Shown here in pieces: positions 25,933 to 34,512 of a stretch of 64,000 bases of DNA; the first letter of the stretch is position 1; each line of letters starts with the position of its first letter. The stretch lies in NCBI GenBank assembly GCA_965213545.1, contig CBDBZL010000002.1, forward strand, positions 186,001-250,000. The letters run 5' to 3'. Source of the stretch: CBDBZL01 sp965213545 (GTDB lineage: Bacteria; Pseudomonadota; Alphaproteobacteria; Sphingomonadales; Sphingomonadaceae). Made by a program: the position numbers and the translations under genes. The notes under the pieces are model-generated. The model was not told where the DNA came from. It was given only the letters and a program-made list of their open reading frames with translations, and made no database searches.

Positions 25933-27267
25933 TCAGCGTGCCGCCGCCAGCCGTGCTTCGACTATCGGCCGCACTTCGAGCTTGGCGCCGATCCGGGCCG
26001 CCAGCAGCGCCATGCCGCTGATCTTGCGCTGCACGATCAGCAGCGATGCGGGCGGTATGTGCCAAGCGCCGCGGTCCTCGGCGATGGCCCGCCCATGTTC
26101 ACTGATCGCGCCCACGAACCTGCGGTCGCCGAAATCGATCGGACCACGGCCGCCGACACGTTCGATGATGATATCGATGATCGTGTCGAGACGCGCCGCA
26201 TGGCGCTGCGCGGCGGGTTCGGCAATGAACCCCGCTGCCACTGCCGCATCGCGGATCGCGGCCCGGTCTTCAGCCAGCCCGGCCTCGAGCAGCACCTGAT
26301 AGCGACCGGCAACGTCATCCGAAATCTGCCGTGTCGCGCCGAAATCAAGCAGGATCACCCGGTTGGTGTCCAACTCGAGCCGGTAGTTGGCGAAATTAGG
26401 ATCGGTCTGCATCAGGCGGAAGTCGAACAACTCGCGCAAAGTCAGGTCGAACAGGCTGGCCATCACCGCATTGCGCGTTTCCAATGGCGCATCGACGATA
26501 TTTTCGATGGGATTGCCCGGAAGATATTCCATCGCCAGAATTGAACCGGTGGTCAGCGAACGTTCCATACCAGGCACCAGAAAGGCCTGTTCTCCCGCCA
26601 GTACCTTGCCGTAACGTTTCAGATAGTCCGCTTCGCGCAGATAGTCGGCTTCTTCGGCAAGCTGGAGCTTGGCTTCTACGAGCAGCGGCGCAATGTCGAG
26701 CTCGGGCGGAAGCAGGCCCGATATCTTGAGCAGCATTGCGACATTGTCGACATCGGACTCGATGCTTTCGCGCACCCCGGGATACTGCACCTTGATCGCG
26801 AGTTCGCGCCCGTCGCGGTCCTGTGCCAAGTGCACCTGACCGATCGAGGCGGCGGCGAACGGGCGCGGGTTAAACAGACGGAAGCGGCGGCGCCAGTCGC
26901 GGCCCCACTCGCGCACCAGGACGTTTTCGAGCTGGCGTGGCGGCATGTGATGCGCTTTTTCACGCAACTGCGCCATGATCTGCGCCAGTTCGCGGGGCAG
27001 CATGTCGCCAGCATCGAGCGAGATCATCTGGCCCAGCTTCATCGCCGCTCCGCGCAGGTGCGACAACCGCTCGGCCACCCGGCCCACATTGCCCGGCGTC
27101 AGCAGCATGTCGCGCATCTTCGGACGTTCGCCATCGGCCAGCCGGCGCGCACCCTCGGCCAGCATTCCGCCTGCCACCCCGCCCGCCAGCCGACCGAAAT
27201 GTCCCATGCGTGCGGCCCGCCCGCTCGGCACGGCGCGAGAGCGGCTTTGATTGTCGGTGTCGTCCAT
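25933..27267 (-). CDS. ABC1/UbiB (AarF) family atypical kinase
   Basis: 444 residues. The family motif is AAMKLGQMISLD near residue 75, followed by the alanine-rich loop AAASIGQVHLA, LAIKVQYPG with the lysine, EADYLREADYL, and the metal-binding EYLPGN and DFGATR stretches. The usual catalytic DPHPGN appears as TDPNFANYRL, as in a known AarF subgroup. Bacterial members support ubiquinone synthesis or other mitochondria-like quinone steps; the exact substrate is unknown. The start MDDTDNQSRSR was chosen over an upstream in-frame extension. Confidence 0.85.
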   Translation of the reverse strand: MDDTDNQSRSRAVPSGRAARMGHFGRLAGGVAGGMLAEGARRLADGERPKMRDMLLTPGNVGRVAERLSHLRGAAMKLGQMISLDAGDMLPRELAQIMAQLREKAHHMPPRQLENVLVREWGRDWRRRFRLFNPRPFAAASIGQVHLAQDRDGRELAIKVQYPGVRESIESDVDNVAMLLKISGLLPPELDIAPLLVEAKLQLAEEADYLREADYLKRYGKVLAGEQAFLVPGMERSLTTGSILAMEYLPGNPIENIVDAPLETRNAVMASLFDLTLRELFDFRLMQTDPNFANYRLELDTNRVILLDFGATRQISDDVAGRYQVLLEAGLAEDRAAIRDAAVAAGFIAEPAAQRHAARLDTIIDIIIERVGGRGPIDFGDRRFVGAISEHGRAIAEDRGAWHIPPASLLIVQRKISGMALLAARIGAKLEVRPIVEARLAAAR

Positions 27268-27362
27268 CGTGGGGGTATAGGGCCGGATCGCCGCAACTGC
27301 GAGCGGGACGAAAGCGGGTGGGACGACGAGCGCCTGCCCCGCCCCCGCCACTCTGGCACGCG

Positions 27363-29435
27363 CTATCCCCCGCGCAGCATCTGCACTCCCCAGTCCCGCT
27401 CGAGCAGGTAGAGCAGCACCCGCGCCGCAGCGCCGCGGCGTCCTTCGAGGCCGCCATCACGCTCGATAAGCAGCCGCGCGTCGTCATGCGCCACGGGGAG
27501 CAAGCGCTGGACCTGTTCGAGACTGGCGATGGAGAAGCCCTCGAGCCCCGATTGCCGCGTGCCGAGCAATTCGCCGCCCCCGCGCAGTTCGAGATCCTCT
27601 TCGGCCAGGCGAAACCCGTCCTGTGTCTCGCGCATCAGGGCAAGCCGTTTGGCGCCGGTCTCCGACAGCTCGCTGCCACGAAGCAGGACACAGACCGACT
27701 TGTCGCTCCCGCGCCCCACGCGCCCGCGCAACTGGTGAAGCTGCGCCAAACCGAAGCGCTCGGCCTGTTCGATGATCATGAGCGTTGCGTTGGGCACATC
27801 GACCCCCACTTCGATCACCGTGGTCGCAACCAGCAGCCGCGCCTCGCCCGAGGCAAAGCGCTCCATCGCCGCGTCCTTCGCCTTTGGCGCAAGCTGACCA
27901 TGAACCAGCGCAACCTGGTCGCCGAAGCGCTCGCGCAGCGCGGCGTAGCGGGCTTCGGCAGCAGCGGTCTCCTCGCTGTCATAGCCGCCCACGGCGTCGC
28001 GCACCATCGGGCAAACCCAATAGGCCTGCGCGCCTGCATCGAGCTGCGCGGCCAGCCGGTCGACCATTTCGGCAAGGCGGTCCGCGGCAACCACCACCGT
28101 CTCGATCGCCTGCCGACCGGGCGGCAGTTCGTCGAGCCGGCTGACATCCATCTCGCCATATTGGGCAAGCGTCAGCGTGCGCGGGATGGGTGTTGCGGTC
28201 ATCGCCAGCGTGTGCGGCGTTACGCGGTTCTTGCGGGTCAGCATCAGCCGTTGCCCCACCCCGAACCGATGCTGCTCGTCGATCACCACGAGGCCCAGGT
28301 TCCTGTATTCGACGCCTTCCTGGAAAATCGCATGTGTCCCGATCAGGATGTCGATCGAACCATCGAGCAGCCCCATCAGCACGCTCTCGCGCACCCTTCC
28401 CTTGTCGCGGCCGGTCAGCAGCGCGACCTCCACCCCGGTCGGTCTAACCAGCCGCTGCAGGGTGGCGAAATGCTGGCGCGCGAGGATTTCGGTGGGTGCC
28501 AGCAGGGCGCCTTGCGTGCCCGCCTCCACCGCGATCAGCAGCGCGTTCAGCGCCACCACCGTCTTGCCCGCCCCGACATCGCCCTGGAGCAATCGCAGCA
28601 TCGGCGACGTCTGCGCCATGTCCCCCTCGATCTCGCCGATTGAGCGTTGCTGCGCGCCGGTGAGGCCGAAAGGCAGGTCCAGCTTGCTCCGCAAGGCCCC
28701 GTTGCCACTTAGGGACTGACCGCGGCGTCGGCGCCCCTCCCGGCGCACCAGCTGCAACGCCAGCGCGTTGGCGAGCAGTTCGTCATATGCCAGCCGGTCG
28801 CGCGCGAGACAATGCTCGCCCGCATGCGCCTGGGCCAACGCCTCGTGCCAGGCGGGCCACCCGTGCTTGCCGAGCAACCCGGGCTCGATCCATTCGTCCA
28901 GTTCGGGCGCGCGGGTGATCGCTTGCGCCGCAAGCCGGGCGATCATCGGCTGCGTCAGCCCCTCGGCCAGCCGATAGACCGGCTCAACCAGGTTGCCCAT
29001 GGCCTGCGCGCCGTCGGCGGCAACGTGCTCGGGATGAACGATCTGGAGCATCTGGCCATATTGATCGAGCCGCCCGGCAATCCACAGCCGCGCACCGACC
29101 GGGAGCGCCTTGCGCGCGGCAAAAGCGGCACGGCCGAAATAGGTCAGCGCACAGGAATTGCCCTTCTCATCCTGCGCCATCACCCGGAACGGCGCGCGCG
29201 ACGAAGCCGACGCGCGATGCTCGCGAATATCCAGCGGCACGATGATCTGATCGCCCGGCTGCGCCTGGTCGAGGTCGGGTACCGAGCGGCGAGAAACGAA
29301 GCGCTCGGGGAGATGATAGGCAATGTCGCGTATGCGGCCGAGGCCAAGCCTGCCGAGCGGCTTGGCGATCTTGGGGCCGACGCCATCGAGGCTGGTCGTC
29401 TCGGCAAATAGCGGGTTGAGCACTTCGGGCCACAT
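27363..29435 (-). CDS. recG: ATP-dependent DNA helicase RecG
   Basis: 690 residues. The N-terminal wedge/OB domain has LDGVGPKIAKPLGRLGLGRI and PVGARLWIAGRLDQYGQML. The helicase core has Walker A GDVGAGKT, TEILARQHF, VIDEQHRFGVGQR, TATPIPRTL and QLHQLRGRVGRGSDKSVC. It reverses stalled replication forks and processes recombination junctions. Length is normal. It is transcribed towards the ABC1 kinase. Confidence 0.97.
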   Translation of the reverse strand: MWPEVLNPLFAETTSLDGVGPKIAKPLGRLGLGRIRDIAYHLPERFVSRRSVPDLDQAQPGDQIIVPLDIREHRASASSRAPFRVMAQDEKGNSCALTYFGRAAFAARKALPVGARLWIAGRLDQYGQMLQIVHPEHVAADGAQAMGNLVEPVYRLAEGLTQPMIARLAAQAITRAPELDEWIEPGLLGKHGWPAWHEALAQAHAGEHCLARDRLAYDELLANALALQLVRREGRRRRGQSLSGNGALRSKLDLPFGLTGAQQRSIGEIEGDMAQTSPMLRLLQGDVGAGKTVVALNALLIAVEAGTQGALLAPTEILARQHFATLQRLVRPTGVEVALLTGRDKGRVRESVLMGLLDGSIDILIGTHAIFQEGVEYRNLGLVVIDEQHRFGVGQRLMLTRKNRVTPHTLAMTATPIPRTLTLAQYGEMDVSRLDELPPGRQAIETVVVAADRLAEMVDRLAAQLDAGAQAYWVCPMVRDAVGGYDSEETAAAEARYAALRERFGDQVALVHGQLAPKAKDAAMERFASGEARLLVATTVIEVGVDVPNATLMIIEQAERFGLAQLHQLRGRVGRGSDKSVCVLLRGSELSETGAKRLALMRETQDGFRLAEEDLELRGGGELLGTRQSGLEGFSIASLEQVQRLLPVAHDDARLLIERDGGLEGRRGAAARVLLYLLERDWGVQMLRGG

Positions 29436-29645
29436 CGCTTGTGCCCTAGCGCCGAACCGGGTCTCTGCGAAGCGGTGCGCACGGTATCGGGCTGCGCTTC
29501 ATGTCACGGAACGTGTCGCTTGCCGCTCTGTTCAGGAAGTCGGCGATGTCGACCACCGCTGCGCTCGAGTTAGCTCATGGCCAAATCGGCTGCAGCGAAG
29601 CGCCGGGGTAACCGGGTCTGCATTGAAGCCCGCGCCGGTGGGCGA

Positions 29646-30221
29646 TCAGAGCGCGGCGATGGTCCTGTCGGCAAGCCGCCGATCGGCCTCCACATCATGT
29701 CGCTCGCGAATCAGCATCGCAGCGGCGGCGGTGGATGCCGAGGCGGCGCGGGCGCGCAATTCATCGATGGCCGCGCGTTCGGCGGCGGCAATCTTGTCCT
29801 GCGCCATGCGTTCGCGGCGGCGGATGAGCGCGGCGGTATCCGCTTCGGCCTTGTTGACGATCGCAGCGGCTTCGGCCCGGGCATTGACCAGCATCGCTTC
29901 AGCATCTCGTTCGGCGCCGGCGATGCGCTCGGCATATTCGGCGCGCAGTGCTTCTGCCTCGGCGCGCAGCTTCTTCGCCTCGTCGAGCTGTTCGCGAATG
30001 GCGGCAATCTGCCGGTCGAGCCCGCCGGCTATCGCCTTGTGTGCCTTGGCGCCGAAGATGGCGATCGCGATGAGCACCGCCATGGCGATTGCAACCCATT
30101 GATAGGGCTCCAATCCCAGCAGCGAGGGCTCGATATGCGCACCCGCGCCGCCATGCTCGATGGTGGCCACGCCTGCTTCGACCGGCGACGTAGCGATAAC
30201 GTCGGGAGCGGAATCAGCCAC
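29646..30221 (-). CDS. atpF: ATP synthase F0 subunit b
   Basis: 191 residues with one N-terminal membrane segment (WVAIAMAVLIAIAIFGAK) and a long alanine/glutamate/arginine coiled coil (RQIAAIREQLDEAKKLRAEA). This is the peripheral stalk subunit b. It is the last gene of the F0 operon. The N-terminus before the membrane segment is ~40 residues, longer than in E. coli b, as is common in alphaproteobacteria. No F1 genes follow. Confidence 0.9.
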   Translation of the reverse strand: MADSAPDVIATSPVEAGVATIEHGGAGAHIEPSLLGLEPYQWVAIAMAVLIAIAIFGAKAHKAIAGGLDRQIAAIREQLDEAKKLRAEAEALRAEYAERIAGAERDAEAMLVNARAEAAAIVNKAEADTAALIRRRERMAQDKIAAAERAAIDELRARAASASTAAAAMLIRERHDVEADRRLADRTIAAL

Positions 30222-30227
30222 GCGCCA

Positions 30228-30722
30228 TCACCTGCTGCCCATCACTTGCTGCACGGCCCGGTGCGCAGCATCGCGATCCGCCTGGATCCCGGCCAATCTG
30301 CTCGCAATGTCCTGGGCCGCTTCGGTGGCCACCAGCTCGATCTCGCTCGCAGCTTGGCTGCGGGCGGCGGCAATGCGCGCTTCGGCAGCATCTCCCTCCT
30401 CATCGAGCCGCGCCTGAACATCCGCCAGCCGAACCTCGCTCTCGGCCTTGGCCGCGTCCTTCGCTTCACCCACCAGCTTCTGCGCCGCCGCACGATTAGC
30501 GTTCTCGCGCGTTCGCCACTCCTCCTCTTGGCGGTCGGCTCCCTCGCGCGCGGACTGGGCGGCGAACAGATCATCGGCGATCTGCTTGTCACGCATGCCT
30601 ACGGTGTCCATTACGCGCGGCACCATTGCGCGTCCGACGACAAGGAACACCGCGCCGAACACCACCAGAAGCCAGAAAATCTGACTGGCATAGGTCTCGG
30701 TAAGCTGAGCTATCTGGGGCAT
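30228..30722 (-). CDS. ATP synthase F0 subunit b'
   Basis: 164 residues. It starts MPQIAQLTETYASQIFWLLV, with the membrane helix VVFGAVFLVVGRAMVPRV and a long coiled coil. The paired b/b' arrangement is typical of alphaproteobacteria and photosynthetic bacteria, where the two form a heterodimeric stalk. It is six bases upstream of atpF. Confidence 0.9.
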   Translation of the reverse strand: MPQIAQLTETYASQIFWLLVVFGAVFLVVGRAMVPRVMDTVGMRDKQIADDLFAAQSAREGADRQEEEWRTRENANRAAAQKLVGEAKDAAKAESEVRLADVQARLDEEGDAAEARIAAARSQAASEIELVATEAAQDIASRLAGIQADRDAAHRAVQQVMGSR

Positions 30723-30746
30723 CTGGGTCCGCTCAGGCGTGCGCTA

Positions 30747-30974
30747 TCAGACGACGAAAATGAGGATCATCGCCACCACGAAGGCGAGCAGGCCGAGCAG
30801 TTCTGCGGCTGCAAAGCCGATGAAGAGGCGTCCCTGCTGGCCGTCCGCCGCACCCGGATTGCGCAGCGCGCTTTCCAGAAACGAGCCGAACACGTTGCCC
30901 ACACCAATCGCGGCCATGCCCGCACCGATTGCCGCAAGGCCGGCACCGACCAGCTTGGCTGCTTCCATATCCAT
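30747..30974 (-). CDS. atpE: ATP synthase F0 subunit c
   Basis: 75 residues forming a helical hairpin. The first helix has GAGLAAIGAGMAAIGVGNVF, the polar loop is RNPGAADGQ, and the second helix carries the proton-binding glutamate E58 in FAAAELLGLLAFVV. It forms the rotor ring. There is no sodium-site signature that I can see. Confidence 0.96.
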   Translation of the reverse strand: MDMEAAKLVGAGLAAIGAGMAAIGVGNVFGSFLESALRNPGAADGQQGRLFIGFAAAELLGLLAFVVAMILIFVV

Positions 30975-31011
30975 GACGTAACTCCTTTGAGAAATTGTTA
31001 AGACTTAGGTG

Positions 31012-31800
31012 TCAGTGAAGGTTCTCGGCATCGTTGATATACAGTGAGGAGAGCAAGGCAAACACATAGGCCTGAATACCTGCGACGAGGATCTCCAGCG
31101 CGCAAATGCCCACCATCAGAATAAAGCTGGGTACGCCGACCAGCAGGCCGAAGCCCGCGCCTGCGTTCCACCCATCGATGACGAAACTCGAGAGGACCTC
31201 GAGCAGCACGTGTCCCGCCATCATCGCGACAAAAAGCCTGAGGCCCAGGCTGAACGGGCGGACCATGAAGCTGATGAACTCAATTGGCGCGATGATCGGG
31301 ATCATTAGCCAGGGCGTTCCGTGCGGCACAAACAGGCTGAAGAAATGCAATCCGTGCTTCCAGAACCCCACCACAAGCACGATTCCGAAACTGAGGATGG
31401 CGAGGACGCCCGTGACAGTGAAGTGGCTGGTGAAGGTGAACGGATGCAGTCCCAACAGGCCCAGCGGCATCAGCCCCAGCATGTTGGCGAACAGGATGAA
31501 CATGAAGAGCGAGAAGATGTAGGGCACATACTTGCGCCCGGCTTGGCCGACATTGGCTTCCAGCATGTCGTCGATGAAGCCAGTGAAGCTCTCCACCGCC
31601 ATTTGCCAGCGGCCGGGCACCAGCGCGCGCTTCATGCCGCCGAGCATGAAAATCCACAAAGCCAGCGCCGAGATCATCATCCACAATGCGGAATTGGTGA
31701 AGGCGATGTTGAAGCCTGCCAGCTCCCAGCCGTCCGAGCCGAACAGCGGCTCGATGGTGAACTGGTGCATCGGATCGACCTTGGCCGGTGCGACTGCCAC
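31012..31800 (-). CDS. atpB: ATP synthase F0 subunit a
   Basis: About 262 residues with five or more membrane segments. The conserved arginine lies in the stretch FSLGLRLFVAMMAGHVLLEV, and MHQFTIEPLF at the start is typical of alphaproteobacterial AtpB. The start is uncertain: a GTG at 31800 (VAPAKVDPMHQF) has GGGA ten bases upstream. The first in-frame codon, a TTG overlapping the atpI stop, reads through a GC-rich hairpin and looks non-coding. It forms the proton half-channels. Confidence 0.92.
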   Translation of the reverse strand: MAVAPAKVDPMHQFTIEPLFGSDGWELAGFNIAFTNSALWMMISALALWIFMLGGMKRALVPGRWQMAVESFTGFIDDMLEANVGQAGRKYVPYIFSLFMFILFANMLGLMPLGLLGLHPFTFTSHFTVTGVLAILSFGIVLVVGFWKHGLHFFSLFVPHGTPWLMIPIIAPIEFISFMVRPFSLGLRLFVAMMAGHVLLEVLSSFVIDGWNAGAGFGLLVGVPSFILMVGICALEILVAGIQAYVFALLSSLYINDAENLH

Positions 31801-31856
31801 GTTATTGCGATCCCGTTCCTGCTTGCCCCGCCTCGCCGGCTTCCCGCCAGGCGGGG

Positions 31857-32174
31857 TCAATCCGGACGGCGGTTGGAAATACGCCAGATATTCCTGAAAG
31901 CGATTACTATTCCTGCGAACAGCATCACCAACAGACCCCAGGGCGAGGTTCCGGCGAACCAGTCAATGGCCCAGCCGATCACCGCGCCACCAAGAGGCCC
32001 GCCGATAAGTTCCGCCAGCACTCGGTTGCCCAGCCGGTAATTGCTGTCGGCACCTTGCACCTGCGGCTTGTTGCGCATCTCTTCCCGCTCGTGCGCGGCC
32101 GCGAGCCGCTTCTCGAGCGCGTCGATCCGCGCATCCTCACCGATGGGCTCCCGCGCAGGCTTCTTATCGGTCAC
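31857..32174 (-). CDS. atpI: AtpI-like (AtpZ/AtpI) F0 assembly protein
   Basis: 105 residues, chosen to start at a GTG (TDKKPAREPIGEDARIDALE) because AAGGAG lies six bases upstream; a longer frame reads upstream without a good ribosome site. Two membrane segments follow (AELIGGPLGGAVIGWAIDWF and WGLLVMLFAGIVIAFRNIW). AtpI aids c-ring assembly. It is the first gene of the F0 operon. Confidence 0.88.
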   Translation of the reverse strand: MTDKKPAREPIGEDARIDALEKRLAAAHEREEMRNKPQVQGADSNYRLGNRVLAELIGGPLGGAVIGWAIDWFAGTSPWGLLVMLFAGIVIAFRNIWRISNRRPD

Positions 32175-32235
32175 GCTGCGCTCCTTCGATAGGGTCGCGG
32201 GCATGAACAAAAAGGCGCCCGCCAAGGGCAGGCGC

Positions 32236-32264
32236 GCGTTAGCCGGGGGCTGGAGAACAGTCAA
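32236..32264 (-). promoter_or_regulatory. Possible promoter of the F0 operon
   Basis: On the minus strand, TTGACT (32264-32259), 17 bases, then TAACGC (32241-32236) lies about 60 bp before the atpI start. The -35 is good, and the -10 (GCTAAC overlap) fits only the looser alphaproteobacterial pattern. Confidence 0.35.
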
Positions 32265-32348
32265 CCGGTGCGCTTCGCGGGAGACAATCGCTGCGTCTGG
32301 CTCGAGCTATCGGGCGCCCGTCACTTCCTTAACGAGCGGGTATCGCCA

Positions 32349-32362
32349 CCCCCCCCCCCCCC
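32349..32362 (+). repeat. Homopolymer of 14 C
   Basis: A run of fourteen C bases in non-coding DNA, the longest homopolymer in the window. It may be prone to slippage or to assembly error. Confidence 0.9.
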
Positions 32363-32707
32363 GTGGGCTTCGAGCCCCGCCCCGGCTTGCTTACCCATCG
32401 TGCGTGGTCAGAGCCCGGATCACCACGACGAAATAGGGCGTGCAACCGAAGTTGCGGATCATTGAAGCTAATATTTGTCAAACTAATGCGTATGAAGAAG
32501 CGGAAGATGAAATGCGACGGACTGATGGTTTCGCATGGTCAATCGATCGACATACGCTTGATCTACGACGCCATTATGGCTCCTTTCACAGGAGATTAAG
32601 CCAGTTTTTGTAATTGTTTGACACACTTTGCGGGTCGCGTGTTGCTTCGGCACCGGTCGTCGCTGTAACCCTGGCGGGTCGAGTTTCCAGGAAGGTTGTA
32701 GGTCAAG

Positions 32708-33964
32708 ATGAACGCAAGCAGGCATTCGGCCACCGCCTGGCGTCCCGTCCCGGCGACGGATGGCGGGGCGCGGGCTGACCATGCCGCCGAGCCGAGCGGG
32801 GTGGCTTATGACAACGCCTCGTTCTCCGCCGGCCTTGCAGCCTTGCGCGCTTTTGCCGCCATCGGCGTGGTGGTTTTCCACGTCTTCCTGTTCGTTCCGC
32901 TCGACGAGATTCAGGAGCCGCATGTCGAATATTGGGATCCCAGCGATCCCTCGCTGTTCGCCCAACATCTGTTCCTGGCGCTGTTCAACGGCCGCGGTCT
33001 GGTCACCTTGTTCTTCGTCCTGAGCGGTTGCGTGCTGGCCATGTCGCTCAGGAACAGAACATCTTTCGGTCTCGCCGAAATGCCTGGCTATCTGATGCGG
33101 CGCGGGTTGCGCCTCTATCCGTTGCTGATCGTCGCCGCCAGCGCCGGGGCGCTGTTGCAGCTGGCGATCGGGACACAGGACCTGCTCTCCGCCTCGCACT
33201 GGGCAAATTGGCATTACGCGATCGGCGAGGAGGACCTGGCCTGGGAATGGTTCAAGAATGCCATTGGCCAATCCAACACACTCAACAGCCCTGCCTGGTC
33301 GATCCGGGTCGAGCTGATCGCCTCGGCGCTGTTCCCGGTACTGTTCTACCTGTCGCTCGAACCCCTGCGTGCAACTCTGACGCTGCTTGCGCTGGTGCTG
33401 GCAATGTTTCTGGTTCCGGGCAGCCTGGGCGATATGCATGTGTTTGCATTCAGCTTCTTTATCGGAGCGCTGGTGCCGCGTTACGGCCAGGCGGCGGTGC
33501 GCCGGTTCGGCGCGCACAAGCTTATAATCCGCCGGGTGGCGTTGGTCAGCATCATCCTGATCTTCATGTTCGCCCGCCGCTCGATCGATCCGACATCGCT
33601 CGACGCCGCACCGGTGGTGCTTGTCGAATCGCTCTGTTCGGGCGCGATCGTTGCGCTGACGCTATACCGCCCGCCACCGCGTCTGTTTCTGCATCCCGCC
33701 ATCCAGTGGCTGGGGAAGGTCTCCTATGGTATCTACCTGCTTCACCTCATCGTCCTGTTTGCCTTGGGCCATGCCTTTATGCCCATGACCCCATGGGAGT
33801 CGCATGCCCAGGCAGGAATAGCGCTTGTCGGTCTGACCCTTGCCACCACGGCGGTGACCATCGTGTTGGCGTGGATGTCCTACGAGCTGCTGGAGGACCC
33901 GCTGCAGCGCCTTGGCCGGACCATCGACCGGCGCCTCTGCAAGATCATGGCCCGGTTGATTTGA
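32708..33964 (+). CDS. Acyltransferase 3 family membrane protein (OafA/YrhL type)
   Basis: 418 residues with about ten membrane segments. The first contains LAALRAFAAIGVVVFHVFLF, including the catalytic-type histidine, and the family pattern continues with GRGLVTLFFVLSGCVLAMSL, PGYLMRRGLRLYPLLIV and LNSPAWSIRVELIASALFPV. These enzymes move acyl groups onto surface sugars or antibiotics in the inner membrane. The substrate is unknown. It is next to a decayed secretion gene and no polysaccharide cluster is nearby. Confidence 0.85.
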   Translation: MNASRHSATAWRPVPATDGGARADHAAEPSGVAYDNASFSAGLAALRAFAAIGVVVFHVFLFVPLDEIQEPHVEYWDPSDPSLFAQHLFLALFNGRGLVTLFFVLSGCVLAMSLRNRTSFGLAEMPGYLMRRGLRLYPLLIVAASAGALLQLAIGTQDLLSASHWANWHYAIGEEDLAWEWFKNAIGQSNTLNSPAWSIRVELIASALFPVLFYLSLEPLRATLTLLALVLAMFLVPGSLGDMHVFAFSFFIGALVPRYGQAAVRRFGAHKLIIRRVALVSIILIFMFARRSIDPTSLDAAPVVLVESLCSGAIVALTLYRPPPRLFLHPAIQWLGKVSYGIYLLHLIVLFALGHAFMPMTPWESHAQAGIALVGLTLATTAVTIVLAWMSYELLEDPLQRLGRTIDRRLCKIMARLI

Positions 33965-33977
33965 TCGATGACATTGA

Positions 33978-34229
33978 TCACCACGAACAGATGCGCCTAG
34001 TTCCCAGTTCGCCTGGCAGCGTTCCATATCGCGTGAACGGAAACGCCTCAAGCTTGACCGTCATCTCCAGGCCCGGCCGGACGAAGCCGATGTCGCGATT
34101 GAGCACCTGCGCTTCCATCTCAAGCTCCCCCCCCCCGAGCACCACCGCTAGGATTGGACCCGCAGGCTTGAGTAATGTAACCTCGGTATAGACCGCCAAC
34201 TGCTGCACTATAGGTGCGATGTCGACGAC
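33978..34229 (-). pseudogene. Remnant of a HlyD-family periplasmic adaptor
   Basis: An open frame whose last ~80 residues read IVQQLAVYTEVTLLKPAGP, ILAVVLGGG, ELEMEAQVLNRDIGFVRPGL and KLEAFPFTRYGTLPGEL. This is the C-terminal barrel of type I secretion adaptors (HlyD/PrtE), which normally reads RAPVDG-type plus VQQLAVHTVGGVV before it. Here that part is degraded, the N-terminal anchor and coiled coil are missing, and the end stops abruptly before the acyltransferase. A C10 tract (34127-34136) falls inside it. The frame runs open upstream to about 34373, but that part (a membrane-like AFAALLAAALFLTSL) matches no HlyD region. Confidence 0.65.
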
Positions 34230-34512
34230 GAGGCGCTCGATTGTCAGGTCGGAAAGTGATGTACAGCCGATCACGATATCTGACAGCACCTGGCGGCGGG
34301 GACGACCTTTTCGTAGCGAGGTCAGGAACAGCGCTGCCGCAAGCAGGGCCGCGAAGGCGACTGCCTCGATCATCGCCAGCCCCCGCGCAGGTATCGAAGC
34401 GCGATTCGCGACCGCGGCGGGGACGGTAGCGGCAAGGTCCTTCGCCATCGTGGCCCGACACTTGCGCCGCCGACGTGTGAAAGGCAATGCACGGGCTGGC
34501 AAGGAGGCGCGG

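Larger units (their letters stand above)
32175..32707. other. 533-bp intergenic region between atpI and the acyltransferase
   Basis: The left end holds the likely F0 promoter and a C14 tract (32349-32362). From about 32440 the composition turns AT-rich compared with the flanking genes. A 37-codon frame at 32486-32599 (MRMKKRKMKCDGLMVSHGQS) has no ribosome site or known match and is probably spurious. A TTGACA at 32618-32623 could be the -35 of the acyltransferase, but the -10 is poor. I see no RNA gene. Confidence 0.5.

Noticed and set aside
31801..31860. TTG start of atpB at 31860
   Set aside because: It would translate a GC-rich hairpin not found in AtpB; the GTG at 31800 matches the family start better.
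32486..32599. 37-codon frame MRMKKRKMKCDGL in the atpI-acyltransferase gap
   Set aside because: No ribosome site, odd composition and no known match.
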